64,000 bases of DNA from Lentisphaeria bacterium. Its GTDB lineage: Bacteria > Verrucomicrobiota > Lentisphaeria > Victivallales > Victivallaceae. The notes below the pieces were generated by a model. That model did no database searches. It had not been told where the DNA came from and worked only from the letters and a program-made list of their open reading frames with translations. The position numbers were made by a program, and so were the translations under genes. The DNA is taken from NCBI GenBank assembly GCA_017508385.1, contig JAFVZB010000011.1, positions 23,525 through 87,524 of the forward strand. Reading direction: 5' to 3'. Of this stretch, positions 48,516 through 58,160 are shown piece after piece (the stretch's first letter is position 1; every line of letters begins with the position of its first letter).

Positions 48516-51500
48516 CTCAAGCGTTTTCCCGGCTCTGCGACAAAGAGTTGTCTCTCGAAACCGGGAATTGCTCCGGTATAAACGCCTCCCTCAAAAATGA
48601 TTTTTCCGGCGTTTTTACGGTAGGCGATATTCACTTTGGCGGAACGGTTGTTGACCTCTTTGAAAGTCAGTTTGTTGGCTCCTTTACGCAGATTTCCTGT
48701 GAACACACGGGGATTGCGGATAAACTGCGTTTCAGCTGAGAATTTGGCAACACTGCTGATCGGAGCCTCGACTCTGAACAACAGCACATGGCGTGCCCTC
48801 ACCTCATAATCGAGCTCATATTTACCATCAGCAGTCATTTCAAACTGACGTTTGCGCTTCCCATGATTGGTGATGAAAGTCATCTTCACCGGCTTGCCGT
48901 TTTTATCGTATGCTGCGTAACAACCTCTCACGATTGGATAGCTTGATTCAACTTTGTAGCAGAAACTGTTTTTTCTGATTTGGGTGAATGCCGCCTTATT
49001 CTGAGACGGAACGCAATCAAGATTGAGAAATCCGCTTGACACATGGGGAAAGAAGCGATCGACCCGATACATACGGTTTGCTCTGACGATAACTCCGGTC
49101 TCTTCGGTTTTATCTATCTTGTGGGGTACTTTGTTTACTCTGCGGTCACACTGCAAATCATTCTGGACTCCGTTGTTTGAGGTGTATATACGCAAACGCT
49201 CCTGCGGTTTCACAACGACTCCGGCTTTGGGCATCAAACCTGCTCCGTTGATATAGTGACCTCCGCGGGTGGTGAGCCGCATGAAGTGGTTGGGGTTCTT
49301 CTTCTCACGTTCCATGAGTCCGACTTCATAATCTATTTCGTCCTGAGTGGCGGCATTGGTGTTATCCCATGAGGGGAAGAACTGCTGGGCGGAGAGGTCG
49401 TAAATTCTGGTTCTGCCGTCGTAGAAAACGCCCTCGTATGCGTGAGCGTATGCTCCTATCATGCGTGACGGACACTTGCCGCTGGCGGTGAAGAGCGATG
49501 ATGCCAGAGAGTTCAACGGACCGCACTCAAAGCCGCAGTATCCGTTGAGCATCGCCATCGGATGATTTTCGACGATCGAAACGAAGTCGTTGCCACCGGG
49601 AATATACGCCTGATGGCTCATGTAGTAATCGCTTCTCGCCAGAACAAAGCGGAAGAGCTCTTCAACTTTTTCACGGTCTGATTTCTTATCAAGTTTCAAA
49701 CTCTCTGCAATGTCGGCAAAACTGCGGGTATCAGCCTCTCCGTCGTTGATGACAATAGGGGAAATCAGCGGTTTGTTTTTATCGGTATTGATGATTTCCA
49801 CATAGTCAGTATAGACGTTTTCGGGCAGCTCAAACTCGATGCTTTTGTTTGCGCTCATATCAAACTCTTTGACCAGACGTTGGCGTGCCGCCTGAAAATC
49901 TGCGGTCTTGGGCAGAACCGGATAATTGACTCTGTCGAGCACTTTTGACGGGTCGTTGTGGGGAAGATTTTTCAGCAGCATATAGGCTTTTTCAGTGCCG
50001 TTGATTTTCAGATAGCGGTCGGTCATGGCGATTTTGGCACGGACTGCTCCTTTGAAGTAGCGGCATCCGGAACCTGAAACTCCGTCAAATGAGCGGTCAA
50101 AACCGAGAAGCGAGCGGGTAGCTTCATCGACGGTGAAGCTCTTTTGCGGAGTAAAATCGGCATCGTAACGGGCAACATCTGAACTTCTGAGCAAATCAAC
50201 CGCTCCGCAGAAGTCCGGATTTTTGGATTGTTCATAGGTTCCGGCATTGCGCATTTTCGGAGTGGTCGTTCCGAGCGTGACCTGCATCGGGATGTAGCCG
50301 TTGGTGAACTTCATATTGGCGATATCGAGCGGAGCGAACTTGAAGCTGCTGTCATTCAGCAACCGCTTGCCGTTGAGGAATATCTGTACGCCGTTGGGAC
50401 TCCACTGAGCGGCAATATGACTCCATTGACCTGCTTTGATCTCGGCTGTCACACTCTTTTTGTAAACATTATCCTTGCCGTCTTTCAAAGTAAGAGTCAG
50501 CTGCTTTCTTACCGGACGGTAACTCAACTGGAATATCTCGTTGCGGCGGGGAATCGAAGTCGAGCCTGCCATACCGATGACATTATAAGCATCGAGCAGC
50601 ACAACAGTGTTGCGGCGGGCGTATTTCCATTTGTCGGGTTTGAGATAAAACTCAACTGTTCCGGCTCCACCGATGGGGAAGAAAAGCTGGCGGGGGTCTT
50701 TGACCTGAATGGCATCTCCCCAGACCGCCTGAGAGGCGGTGTTGTGCGAGAAGTGGAAATCACGGTCGAGACGTATTGCAAAATCATCGCTTTTTCCGCT
50801 CACGCCGGGAACGAAAAAGGCATCGTTGTATTTGGGAAACGGCAAAACCTCAGCAGGACGCAGTGAAAAACGGCTGATTTCCAGCGAGGGTTGCGCCTGC
50901 TTCAAATCTTTGACCGGAATACCGTCAAGTCCGATGGCACGTTTTTGTTTTACGGGTGTGAGTATCCTCAACAACAGACGGAGCTTTTTTGCTTCGGGAT
51001 GTATTCTGCCATCTTCACGGTAGCAGGTTTTGACATTGAATGGACGCATGTGACTTATCCACTCCTGCCGCACCGCTCCCTCAGGCAGAACTTTGCCGTC
51101 GGCATCAAGCTGTTCGATACGGTTGTTGTTGCTCCACGGAAGTGGAGTGAGCGACTTGACGTCAAACTCCATGCGGATAGCTTTGCCAGCCAAGCCAGCT
51201 GGAACATCAACCGTATAGCTTGCAATTCCGTCACGCTCGCCGGTATGGTTGATTATAACACCATTTTTGCTTGAAACTGCCCGCAGATTGCTTGTGAGTT
51301 TCCAGTTTTTGACGTTCTCTTTTTTCAATACTCCGTCAAAAATATTGGTAACATCTGAAGTGATTTTGCCCTTGCCGGAAACGGTGCACTCGAGCCGTTC
51401 GGTTCCTGCCGGAACTTTGAAACGCAGAGCTGCAAGTTTATCCTCTCTTCCCGGCAGCAGTTTTACTTCAAGCGGAACTTTTTTGCCGTTCACAAAGGCG

Positions 51501-51679
51501 TTTACTGCAAAACCGCAATCAGCATCGCATCCTGATATCTCCGAAAGTTTCCGGCGGTCGATTTCCACCTCCCGGAAGTTGGATGTATCATAATTTTTGT
51601 TCCATTCGAGCGGAAAACTCACCTCTGCCGCCACACAGCTTACTGCGGCGGAAAACAAAAGTAAAAACAGTTTTTTCAC
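48512..51679 (-). CDS. Secreted LamG/transglutaminase-like multidomain protein (frame ends early)
   Basis: 1055 aa. Signal peptide MKKLFLLLFSAAVSCVAA, beta-sandwich regions, a LamG/concanavalin-like domain (about 335-490; GTVEFYLKPDKW, WSHIAAQWSPNGVQIFLNG) and a transglutaminase-like cysteine-protease fold with the triad Cys (about 712, GYCGFECGPLNSL), His (about 746, GAYAHAYEG) and Asp (about 760, RIYDLS). The frame then ends at EPGKRLR where the next frame takes over. GTG start at 51679, directly after the pilin stop (TAAGTG), behind GGAAGGAAG. It may modify or bind extracellular glycan or protein. Expressed with the pilin at 51680 under the GntR at 53570. Confidence 0.72.
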   Translation of the reverse strand: MKKLFLLLFSAAVSCVAAEVSFPLEWNKNYDTSNFREVEIDRRKLSEISGCDADCGFAVNAFVNGKKVPLEVKLLPGREDKLAALRFKVPAGTERLECTVSGKGKITSDVTNIFDGVLKKENVKNWKLTSNLRAVSSKNGVIINHTGERDGIASYTVDVPAGLAGKAIRMEFDVKSLTPLPWSNNNRIEQLDADGKVLPEGAVRQEWISHMRPFNVKTCYREDGRIHPEAKKLRLLLRILTPVKQKRAIGLDGIPVKDLKQAQPSLEISRFSLRPAEVLPFPKYNDAFFVPGVSGKSDDFAIRLDRDFHFSHNTASQAVWGDAIQVKDPRQLFFPIGGAGTVEFYLKPDKWKYARRNTVVLLDAYNVIGMAGSTSIPRRNEIFQLSYRPVRKQLTLTLKDGKDNVYKKSVTAEIKAGQWSHIAAQWSPNGVQIFLNGKRLLNDSSFKFAPLDIANMKFTNGYIPMQVTLGTTTPKMRNAGTYEQSKNPDFCGAVDLLRSSDVARYDADFTPQKSFTVDEATRSLLGFDRSFDGVSGSGCRYFKGAVRAKIAMTDRYLKINGTEKAYMLLKNLPHNDPSKVLDRVNYPVLPKTADFQAARQRLVKEFDMSANKSIEFELPENVYTDYVEIINTDKNKPLISPIVINDGEADTRSFADIAESLKLDKKSDREKVEELFRFVLARSDYYMSHQAYIPGGNDFVSIVENHPMAMLNGYCGFECGPLNSLASSLFTASGKCPSRMIGAYAHAYEGVFYDGRTRIYDLSAQQFFPSWDNTNAATQDEIDYEVGLMEREKKNPNHFMRLTTRGGHYINGAGLMPKAGVVVKPQERLRIYTSNNGVQNDLQCDRRVNKVPHKIDKTEETGVIVRANRMYRVDRFFPHVSSGFLNLDCVPSQNKAAFTQIRKNSFCYKVESSYPIVRGCYAAYDKNGKPVKMTFITNHGKRKRQFEMTADGKYELDYEVRARHVLLFRVEAPISSVAKFSAETQFIRNPRVFTGNLRKGANKLTFKEVNNRSAKVNIAYRKNAGKIIFEGGVYTGAIPGFERQLFVAEPGKRLR

Positions 51680-52489
51680 TTAGAAACTTCCTTCCATTTC
51701 CAGACTGTTGTTGAACATGGCATAACTGAAAGTCAAACTCGGCAAATTCTGCAATCCGGGCATTTTGACGATGGCATCCTGCGGAGAATTGAGGTCGGCG
51801 TGACCATCGAACCACAAGATCGACGCCCGGTTGTTGTGACGGGCGTGCATTTTGATATTGGCGGTGAAATCGATCCAGTACCACTGGGATTTGTTGTTTT
51901 TGTGATAGCTGTCGGCAAGCAGATAGTAACTGCTCGGACGGGTGATGTACTGCGGACGCCACACCATTCCATTGCCCTTGTCGTCAATACAAGTCTTCAT
52001 TTCCAGTTCCTTCAACTCTTCTTTAGTTATTTTGTCGCCTGAACCGGGGTGGACTCCGGGCTTTCCGGGACAGCCGTAGCGGCTCCGCTGGCAATTTGTC
52101 TCAGCTCTGCCGACCAGAACTTTATTGGGATAAAATCCCGGGCAGAGCGTGGCACTTGCGCTCGAAAGATACTTGCCGCCGAGTTTGGTCTTGCAGCGGT
52201 AAAGCTGCTTTGCCTCGTCACAAATCAAAATCTGCCACTGAGCTTTTTCGACACCGGACTCCCAGCTGCCGTAATAGGCGACACAAGAACCGTGGTCATC
52301 GATGTATGAAGCGATGGCTGTGCCGCACTGTTTGAGGTTGTTTATACACTGGCTGCCTTTAGCCCGCTCCCGTGCAGAACTCAGAGCAGGCATCAGGATT
52401 GCCGCCAAAATGGCAATGATGGCGATTACGACCAGCAATTCGATCAGGGTAAAGCTGTTGCGTTTTACGGATGCTCTTTGAGAATTCAT
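51680..52489 (-). CDS. H-X9-DG pseudopilin
   Basis: 269 aa from the ATG at 52489 (GGAGAGAG site; the frame runs to 52528). Leader [20 protein letters not shown] with Ser at -1 and Glu at +5, then [20 protein letters not shown]. The C-terminal [12 protein letters not shown] is an exact H-X9-DG motif. Close relative of the pilin at 53781 (shared ARHNNRA-ILW-DGHADLN and INNLKQCG). The start of the transglutaminase gene abuts its stop. Confidence 0.88.
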   Translation of the reverse strand: MNSQRASVKRNSFTLIELLVVIAIIAILAAILMPALSSARERAKGSQCINNLKQCGTAIASYIDDHGSCVAYYGSWESGVEKAQWQILICDEAKQLYRCKTKLGGKYLSSASATLCPGFYPNKVLVGRAETNCQRSRYGCPGKPGVHPGSGDKITKEELKELEMKTCIDDKGNGMVWRPQYITRPSSYYLLADSYHKNNKSQWYWIDFTANIKMHARHNNRASILWFDGHADLNSPQDAIVKMPGLQNLPSLTFSYAMFNNSLEMEGSF

Positions 52490-52511
52490 TTTCTCTCTCC
52501 TTGTTAGTTGT

Positions 52512-53570
52512 TCAACGTGTTGTTTCACCTATGAAAAGCACATTATCAAAATTCTTCAACTCTTCAGCCGGATGGTTGAAAAGCAGTTTATCCGGCTTCG
52601 GAGCGATTCCGAGATAGTGTTTGAATATTTCATCGCATTTTTCCTGAAGATCCGGAGTTCCGATTCCGGTTATCGAAGGAGTGTTGAATGTGGCAACTTC
52701 CGGCTCACCTATCGAAGCAACTGCGATATCCTCAGGAACCCGCAGATGATTATCAGCAAGCGCCCGGAGCACCGCCCTCGCCACCATGGGATTGTTGACA
52801 AAAATCACCTCTGTATCTTTGAATACATTTTGTCCGAACAGTGTGCTGAAGCTCATGTAAGCTCTCTCGGCAAGCGGTTCGGGAGGAGTAACTTTTGCAT
52901 AATACGCCCTGCCGGTAAAGTTATATTTTTCAACTGCTTTTTCCCACTGGATAAAACGCCAGTTGACATACTGACTTCCGGTCACAGTATAAAAACAATC
53001 CACCTTACGGTAGTTACGCTCCGCCAGATAGGCAAAAAGTATATCGAGTATCTCGGGATCGTAACCGTCGAAAAACCTGAAACCCAAGCTGGTCATATTC
53101 GAGTGAACCGTCACTATCTTCTCTTTTACTTTGAGCATCTTGTTTACCAGAAGCGGATTCCATTCAACGCTCATCATAAAGATAATATCATAATCGCCGT
53201 CAAGCACGTCGAAAACCGCCTTTTCACTGCTCTCTGATGTGATTATATGGTGGAAGAGACAACCATACTTTTCCGAGCTGCGGGAAACCGCTTTCACCCA
53301 TTTGTTCTCGTTGGGATACACCGGAGGCGTTACCATCGCAACTTTCAATGCAGGCTCCTGGTGCTGGGTCGCACAAAGTCTGCCGTTGTCAAGCTGGTGT
53401 ACCACGTTTTCGTCAAGCAAAATACGCATCGCACGGCGCATGGTGACGTAACTTATACCGAGCTCCTGAGCAAGTGCCGGAGCGCCCGGAAGCGGATTTG
53501 CCGCATAGACTCCGTTTTTTATGCGTTTCTTCAGCAGATTTACTGTTTCCTGTGTCTTATTAACTGCCAT
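52512..53570 (-). CDS. GntR-family transcriptional regulator with LacI-like sensor domain
   Basis: 352 aa. Winged HTH at the N-terminus: [35 protein letters not shown], ending LDNGRLCA. The remaining ~280 residues form a ligand-binding domain ([52 protein letters not shown]). First in the unit with the pilin and transglutaminase genes, behind a consensus promoter, so it may autoregulate. Effector unknown. Confidence 0.83.
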   Translation of the reverse strand: MAVNKTQETVNLLKKRIKNGVYAANPLPGAPALAQELGISYVTMRRAMRILLDENVVHQLDNGRLCATQHQEPALKVAMVTPPVYPNENKWVKAVSRSSEKYGCLFHHIITSESSEKAVFDVLDGDYDIIFMMSVEWNPLLVNKMLKVKEKIVTVHSNMTSLGFRFFDGYDPEILDILFAYLAERNYRKVDCFYTVTGSQYVNWRFIQWEKAVEKYNFTGRAYYAKVTPPEPLAERAYMSFSTLFGQNVFKDTEVIFVNNPMVARAVLRALADNHLRVPEDIAVASIGEPEVATFNTPSITGIGTPDLQEKCDEIFKHYLGIAPKPDKLLFNHPAEELKNFDNVLFIGETTR

Positions 53571-53631
53571 GGTTCTCTAAAGTATGTTTTTTGTCAGTGG
53601 TAAAATTTCATAATATACACAATTTTGTTCT

Positions 53632-53660
53632 ATTATATCTCTTAAAATATAATTTGTCAA
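53632..53660 (-). promoter_or_regulatory. Consensus sigma70 promoter of the GntR-pilin-transglutaminase unit
   Basis: Minus strand TTGACA (53660-53655), 17-nt spacer, TATAAT (53637-53632): a full consensus. Nearby ACAA-TT-TTGT (about 53620-53629) is an operator-like inverted repeat between -10 and the start codon. Confidence 0.75.
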
Positions 53661-53722
53661 GTGTAAAAATAAAAAATCTGCAATTTTGCACGATAACGGT
53701 GTCAGCGCAAGGCAATTGTTGC

Positions 53723-53758
53723 AAAATAAAAAGCCGCACCTTTTTAAGGAGTGCAGCT
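53723..53758 (-). terminator. Rho-independent terminator after the pseudopilin gene
   Basis: On the minus strand AGCTGCACTCC pairs with GGTGCGGCT (imperfect) and is followed by a T-rich run; 22 nt after the pilin stop. Confidence 0.6.
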
Positions 53759-53780
53759 TGTAAATGTATTCAGCAACGGC

Positions 53781-54635
53781 TCAGAGTCCTATTGCATTCA
53801 AATTGCTGTCCCACATAAAATTATTTATATTGTATTCGTGGTACGGGATAGCCGGCATTTTGGCAGCAATATCACCGTTGCTGTTCAAATCAGCGTGTCC
53901 GTCACCCCAGAGGATTCCGGCACGGTTATTGTGGCGTGCGTGGAACTTGATATTGCTGTCAATTGTATTGTAATACCACTGCATATTTTTATCCTTGCGG
54001 AAGTTGTCGGCAATCATGTAAAAGCCGCCCGGATTTTTGACAAACTGCATCTTCCAGGCAACGCCTTTGGTATTTTTTGCGTCAACATAAAAACTTTTTC
54101 TCCACTCGATCAGCTCATTTTTATCGAGAATCGTACCGTCTCCGATGATATTTGAGATAGCTCCGGGAGCTCCGTAGCGGCTGGAATAGTAGCCGTACCA
54201 ATCCTGTTCGGTTTGAGTGGCGAAGTTGTATCCGCATGGCTGAGGAGTGAACGGAGCGGCGTTCGGGCAGAGGACTGCGTTTTTACTGCCGAGATAGTTT
54301 GTTCCGTAATTTTTCAGCTGTGCTCTTCCGGTATTGTTTTTAGTGTGCAGCTCTTTTACCTCTTTGTTGATGAGCATTGACCACGATATGTTTGAGTTTC
54401 CGGCAACTTGGCAGCTAATGATCATAGACTTATGGTCATCAATATACTGATTGATGGCAAGTCCGCACTGCTTGAGGTTGTTGATGCAAGTGGTGGATTT
54501 TGCACGTTCACGGGCACTCGAGAGCGAAGGCATCAAGATCGCTGCAAGTATGGCGATAATCGCAATCACCACGAGGAGCTCAATCAGAGTAAAGCATCTC
54601 TTTACTCTCACTTCATGAAGTGAACTTTTTTTCAT
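53781..54635 (-). CDS. H-X9-DG pseudopilin
   Basis: 284 aa. Leader [20 protein letters not shown] with Cys at -1 and Glu at +5, then [21 protein letters not shown]-terminal [12 protein letters not shown] is an exact H-X9-DG motif. AAGGAA lies 9 nt before the ATG. It follows the beta-helix gene by 109 nt in the same direction, so here the pilin comes after the enzyme, unlike the other units. Paralogue of 51680-52489. Confidence 0.88.
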   Translation of the reverse strand: MKKSSLHEVRVKRCFTLIELLVVIAIIAILAAILMPSLSSARERAKSTTCINNLKQCGLAINQYIDDHKSMIISCQVAGNSNISWSMLINKEVKELHTKNNTGRAQLKNYGTNYLGSKNAVLCPNAAPFTPQPCGYNFATQTEQDWYGYYSSRYGAPGAISNIIGDGTILDKNELIEWRKSFYVDAKNTKGVAWKMQFVKNPGGFYMIADNFRKDKNMQWYYNTIDSNIKFHARHNNRAGILWGDGHADLNSNGDIAAKMPAIPYHEYNINNFMWDSNLNAIGL

Positions 54636-54744
54636 TTCAAACGATTCCTTAAGTGTTGTTATGAATACTGTTTTATGTTATTATACGAAACTTTCAACTT
54701 TTCCGCAAGTGGTATCAGTAAAAAAAACTCTTTTTTTTCCACGA

Positions 54745-57507
54745 TCAGCGATCCTCGAATATGCGGGGGTCGGTGGTAATGCAGAAGCTGTCGAGGTAAA
54801 TCGGCTTGCGGGGAGCAACCCTCAGTGTGTGTCTGCCCTTTTTCAAATTCAGCACCTTGCACTCGTGAACTTTGGTCGGAGACTGCGGCGTTTTCAAAAA
54901 CACCCAGCTCATGCGCTCACTGAAAGTGAGAGTAAGATACTGCTCGGTCATCGGAGCTCCGTCGAGCGACATGAAACAGGAGTTGGTAATGGCAGGAGCA
55001 TCTTTGGCGACACATCCGCGCACCATCAGGAAATACTGACCATCTTCGGGTATCTCAAACTCATACTCGGCGATATCGGCATCGGTACCGTCGAAAGTTT
55101 TACTTCTGCAGGAGTAGCTTTTGGTTCTGAAATCCAACGCTTTGCCATTGGCTCCGTCAACGTGGTCGATGACTGCGTACTGTTTGCCTGAAGTCGGAGT
55201 GGTAAAATCGACGTAGATATTTTTGACTCCGTCCTTTTCCGGACAGGCGACCGCTTTGAAGTCGGTATCAAGATAGAGTGAGACAGGACGGGATAAACCA
55301 TCTTCAAATCTCACCAGAAACGCTCCGCGGTACTTGCGGTATTTGGGAACGAAGCCGTCTTTGATTTTGACCGTGAGAGCCAACTCTTTTCCGCCCTTGA
55401 GAACTCCGGCAGAGGGAGTGACCTCGAACCAGTCGAAATCACGGTTCTTAACGACTTTGAATTTGCCGTTGAATTTGGGACACACTGCTTTTACTTTGAC
55501 CGTCTGCGGAGCTGAGATATTATCCAGCACGCAGGTGTAGTTGAGCTGCTGAGGTTTGACGCAGACGGGGAGCGGTCTGTTCGGCTGGACTTTTACTGCA
55601 TGAAGAGCTCCCGGGTCAACTTTGCTTCCGGCAGTAAAGTTGGCGATCGGAGTTGCTTTGCCTTTGAATTTTGAATTTTCCGCCAGAGCGAGGTTGCCGC
55701 CCTTTTTGTCGGCGAATTTGACTTTTCCCCTCATGGTATTGGTCATGGTGTAACCCTTGCTTGCGGAGCGTTTTTCAAAGATATTGCCGCTTCCGGTATG
55801 AGGTTTGTCTGCTCCGCCGATCCTGCGGGTATCTCCCCAGATATTGTTGCGGTAATCCATGAAAACATCGATATTGGTTCCTTCTCCGGGACCGGTAAAA
55901 GTGTTGTTGAAGATGTAGCTGTGATTGTTGCGGCTCAGAGCTCCCCAGTGGGGACCTGCACAGCTTTTGAGAGTTTGTCCGACAGCTCCGAACTCATCTC
56001 CCATATTGAGGAATGTATTGTCGTAAACATAGCTCGGTCCTGTCATGCAGCCCTGAATGGAAACTCCGCAGAAGCTGCCCTCGAAGCGGTTGTCAAAGCA
56101 ACGGATATTCTGCTGACCTCCGTCAAGCTCGATATTGTCATCACTGCAATAAATCATGAAGTTGCCGTAAACATCGGCATCACGGTTGAGTCCTCCGTCA
56201 CGGCTGAAGTTGCCGAGACTTTCAACAGCGTCGTTGAAGCGGTGTTCATCGCTGCCGACAAAGTCATTGTAGCGGATAACACAGCTTTCAGGACTGCCGA
56301 CGGTGACCGCCTGCGGTCCGGCGGGATGGCTGTAAAACCAACTGTTGGCACGGTTGCGGGGGTCGTGGATATAGCAACGCTCAACAACGATTCCGTGACC
56401 TTTGATAATATTGATCGCTCCATTCATATTGATTCCGTAACCGGAGGGCTTTTTGCCCTTTTCGTGAAATCTGCCGTTGTAGTCGCATCTCTGCTCACCG
56501 ACGATTCCCCAGCCTGATATATCACTGTTGCAGATACGCACGTTCCGGCAGGAATTCACCTCGATGGCATGCTTGCCGCCGCCTTTGATATTGAGTCTAT
56601 CAAGAATGACATATCTCGCCTGCTCAAGACGGATAACCGTGGCAATCGCCTTGGAGTCGATGACCGTTCCGGGCTTCTGGGTGTAACGTATCCAGCCGTT
56701 CTCACTGCCGCGGTCACGGATTACCAGAGTTTTTTTGAGTTTGGCAGGGTCGATGACCACGGTTTTGGCGATTTTGACTTTATCCGCCCAGGTGCGGAAA
56801 GTTCCGGAGGCGACGGTTTTGTTTTTTGAGTCAACCAGTTTGATATCGTAAACAGTATTCTCTTTCAGACGCACGATACTGCCGCGGTATTGTGCATTCA
56901 CGGCATCGTAGCAGGCGGCAATTCCGGGGTTCCAGTCCGCTGTTCCGCTGACCTTGAAATACGGAGTAACTGCTCCGATATTTTTGCTTTTGAAATAGTA
57001 TCCGGCATTGATGAAGGTCGGCTTGACGTAGAAAGCGGGCTCTGTTGATACGACTTTCTCTTTTGCAGATGAGAAACGAACTCCGGAATAGACCACCGCC
57101 GCATCAGTTCCGAGAACGTAGAGACAGACTTCAAGTTTCTGTTTGCCTTTTACTTTCAGGGCTTCGGCTATATTTATCTGGTAAGTTCCCGGCTTGGAAA
57201 AGTCGAGTATCTGCAATTTCTTCTTGCCGCAGAGAACTTTGAGGTGTCCATTGGTCGTGACATCTTTCACCTCAACGACCAGCCACGGATTGGCGGTGAG
57301 ATCGACGGTAAGTTTACGGCTGACTCCGGCGTATGAACGGTCGGCATTGCGGTTTATAAGTTCAAGTCCGCCTTTGGTGACCCTGACTATCGCATCACGG
57401 GTACGGGGCATGGCTTTCCATTTGGAATCCATAGACATTTTCACCGTCTGGGCGGCAAAAGAGACCAATGCCGTCAAAAGACACAGCAGAACAAGAAATC
57501 TTTTCAT
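54745..57507 (-). CDS. Secreted right-handed beta-helix protein
   Basis: 920 aa. Signal peptide MKRFLVLLCLLTALVSFAA; N-terminal beta-sandwich (to about 170); a Fn3-like linker; a right-handed parallel beta-helix (about 290-560) with repeated short turns such as HAIEVNSCRNVRICNSDISG and DNIELDGGQQNIRCFDNRFE; then two beta-sandwich domains, the last carbohydrate-binding-like (VIDHVDGANGKALDF ... GRHTLRVAPRKPIYLDSF). Fold suggests a polysaccharide lyase or epimerase. The ATG at 57507 (7 nt after GAGGAG) is better than the TTG at 57513. No regulator adjoins it. Confidence 0.78.
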   Translation of the reverse strand: MKRFLVLLCLLTALVSFAAQTVKMSMDSKWKAMPRTRDAIVRVTKGGLELINRNADRSYAGVSRKLTVDLTANPWLVVEVKDVTTNGHLKVLCGKKKLQILDFSKPGTYQINIAEALKVKGKQKLEVCLYVLGTDAAVVYSGVRFSSAKEKVVSTEPAFYVKPTFINAGYYFKSKNIGAVTPYFKVSGTADWNPGIAACYDAVNAQYRGSIVRLKENTVYDIKLVDSKNKTVASGTFRTWADKVKIAKTVVIDPAKLKKTLVIRDRGSENGWIRYTQKPGTVIDSKAIATVIRLEQARYVILDRLNIKGGGKHAIEVNSCRNVRICNSDISGWGIVGEQRCDYNGRFHEKGKKPSGYGINMNGAINIIKGHGIVVERCYIHDPRNRANSWFYSHPAGPQAVTVGSPESCVIRYNDFVGSDEHRFNDAVESLGNFSRDGGLNRDADVYGNFMIYCSDDNIELDGGQQNIRCFDNRFEGSFCGVSIQGCMTGPSYVYDNTFLNMGDEFGAVGQTLKSCAGPHWGALSRNNHSYIFNNTFTGPGEGTNIDVFMDYRNNIWGDTRRIGGADKPHTGSGNIFEKRSASKGYTMTNTMRGKVKFADKKGGNLALAENSKFKGKATPIANFTAGSKVDPGALHAVKVQPNRPLPVCVKPQQLNYTCVLDNISAPQTVKVKAVCPKFNGKFKVVKNRDFDWFEVTPSAGVLKGGKELALTVKIKDGFVPKYRKYRGAFLVRFEDGLSRPVSLYLDTDFKAVACPEKDGVKNIYVDFTTPTSGKQYAVIDHVDGANGKALDFRTKSYSCRSKTFDGTDADIAEYEFEIPEDGQYFLMVRGCVAKDAPAITNSCFMSLDGAPMTEQYLTLTFSERMSWVFLKTPQSPTKVHECKVLNLKKGRHTLRVAPRKPIYLDSFCITTDPRIFEDR

Positions 57508-57545
57508 TTGCAAACTCCTCGGTTTTTTGGTGCAGTACTATTAAT

Positions 57546-57574
57546 AATATAGCCACCAAACGGATTAAAAGCAA
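57546..57574 (-). promoter_or_regulatory. Promoter of the beta-helix gene
   Basis: Minus strand TTGCTT (57574-57569), 17-nt spacer, TATATT (57551-57546), 39 nt before the start. Confidence 0.5.
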
Positions 57575-57659
57575 ATTTTTTGCTTCCTCATCTTGAATTT
57601 ACCGCCGCAAAAACTATAATGGAACTAAGGGGTAATTTTGCAAAAAAGGAGTATATATT

Positions 57660-58043
57660 ATGCTGAAAAACATCTTTGTTCCTGCTGCGGCCCTCGCAAC
57701 CATTTTGCTGCTGATGACCGCAATCATGCACTTCACAAAACTTCAGGCATCCCCGGCACTGCCGGTATCGACCCAGAGTTTTTCTCCGGCACGCTATGCC
57801 ATTGCCGCAGCTGACATCAATGTGGCGAACCTGCAAAGTCCGGGATTGGCGAAGTCGAGAAAAATCATCGTGAGACTCGACAGTGTTACCGGAAAGCTCC
57901 ACATTTTACAGTTGACCATCAGGGGAGACAATGACCCGACTGTACTTTCGGCAGTCTGGGCTCCGGTCACAGAAGCGGGAGCTTTTTCTCCGTTCGGAGC
58001 ATCACAGGCGTCAGATATCATGCCAAACCAGCTGTCAGAGTAA
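57660..58043 (+). CDS. Small membrane-anchored protein of unknown function
   Basis: 127 aa. Not recognised. One N-terminal TM helix (IFVPAAALATILLLMTAIM) followed by a ~95-residue domain with IIVRLDSVTGKLHILQL, reminiscent of small proteins that follow a VDxxTGK pattern. AAAAAGGAG lies 9 nt before the ATG. It precedes an operon of envelope genes but is separated from the next gene by 117 nt. Confidence 0.6.
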   Translation: MLKNIFVPAAALATILLLMTAIMHFTKLQASPALPVSTQSFSPARYAIAAADINVANLQSPGLAKSRKIIVRLDSVTGKLHILQLTIRGDNDPTVLSAVWAPVTEAGAFSPFGASQASDIMPNQLSE

Positions 58044-58160
58044 AGAAATCGCAATTTTTGTCGGAAAAACATTTGCGCTCTGCAGATAGTGACATTATAT
58101 TACATAAGAGTATAATTGTATATAACTGTTTTTAATACACAAAAACTATTGGAGGATATG

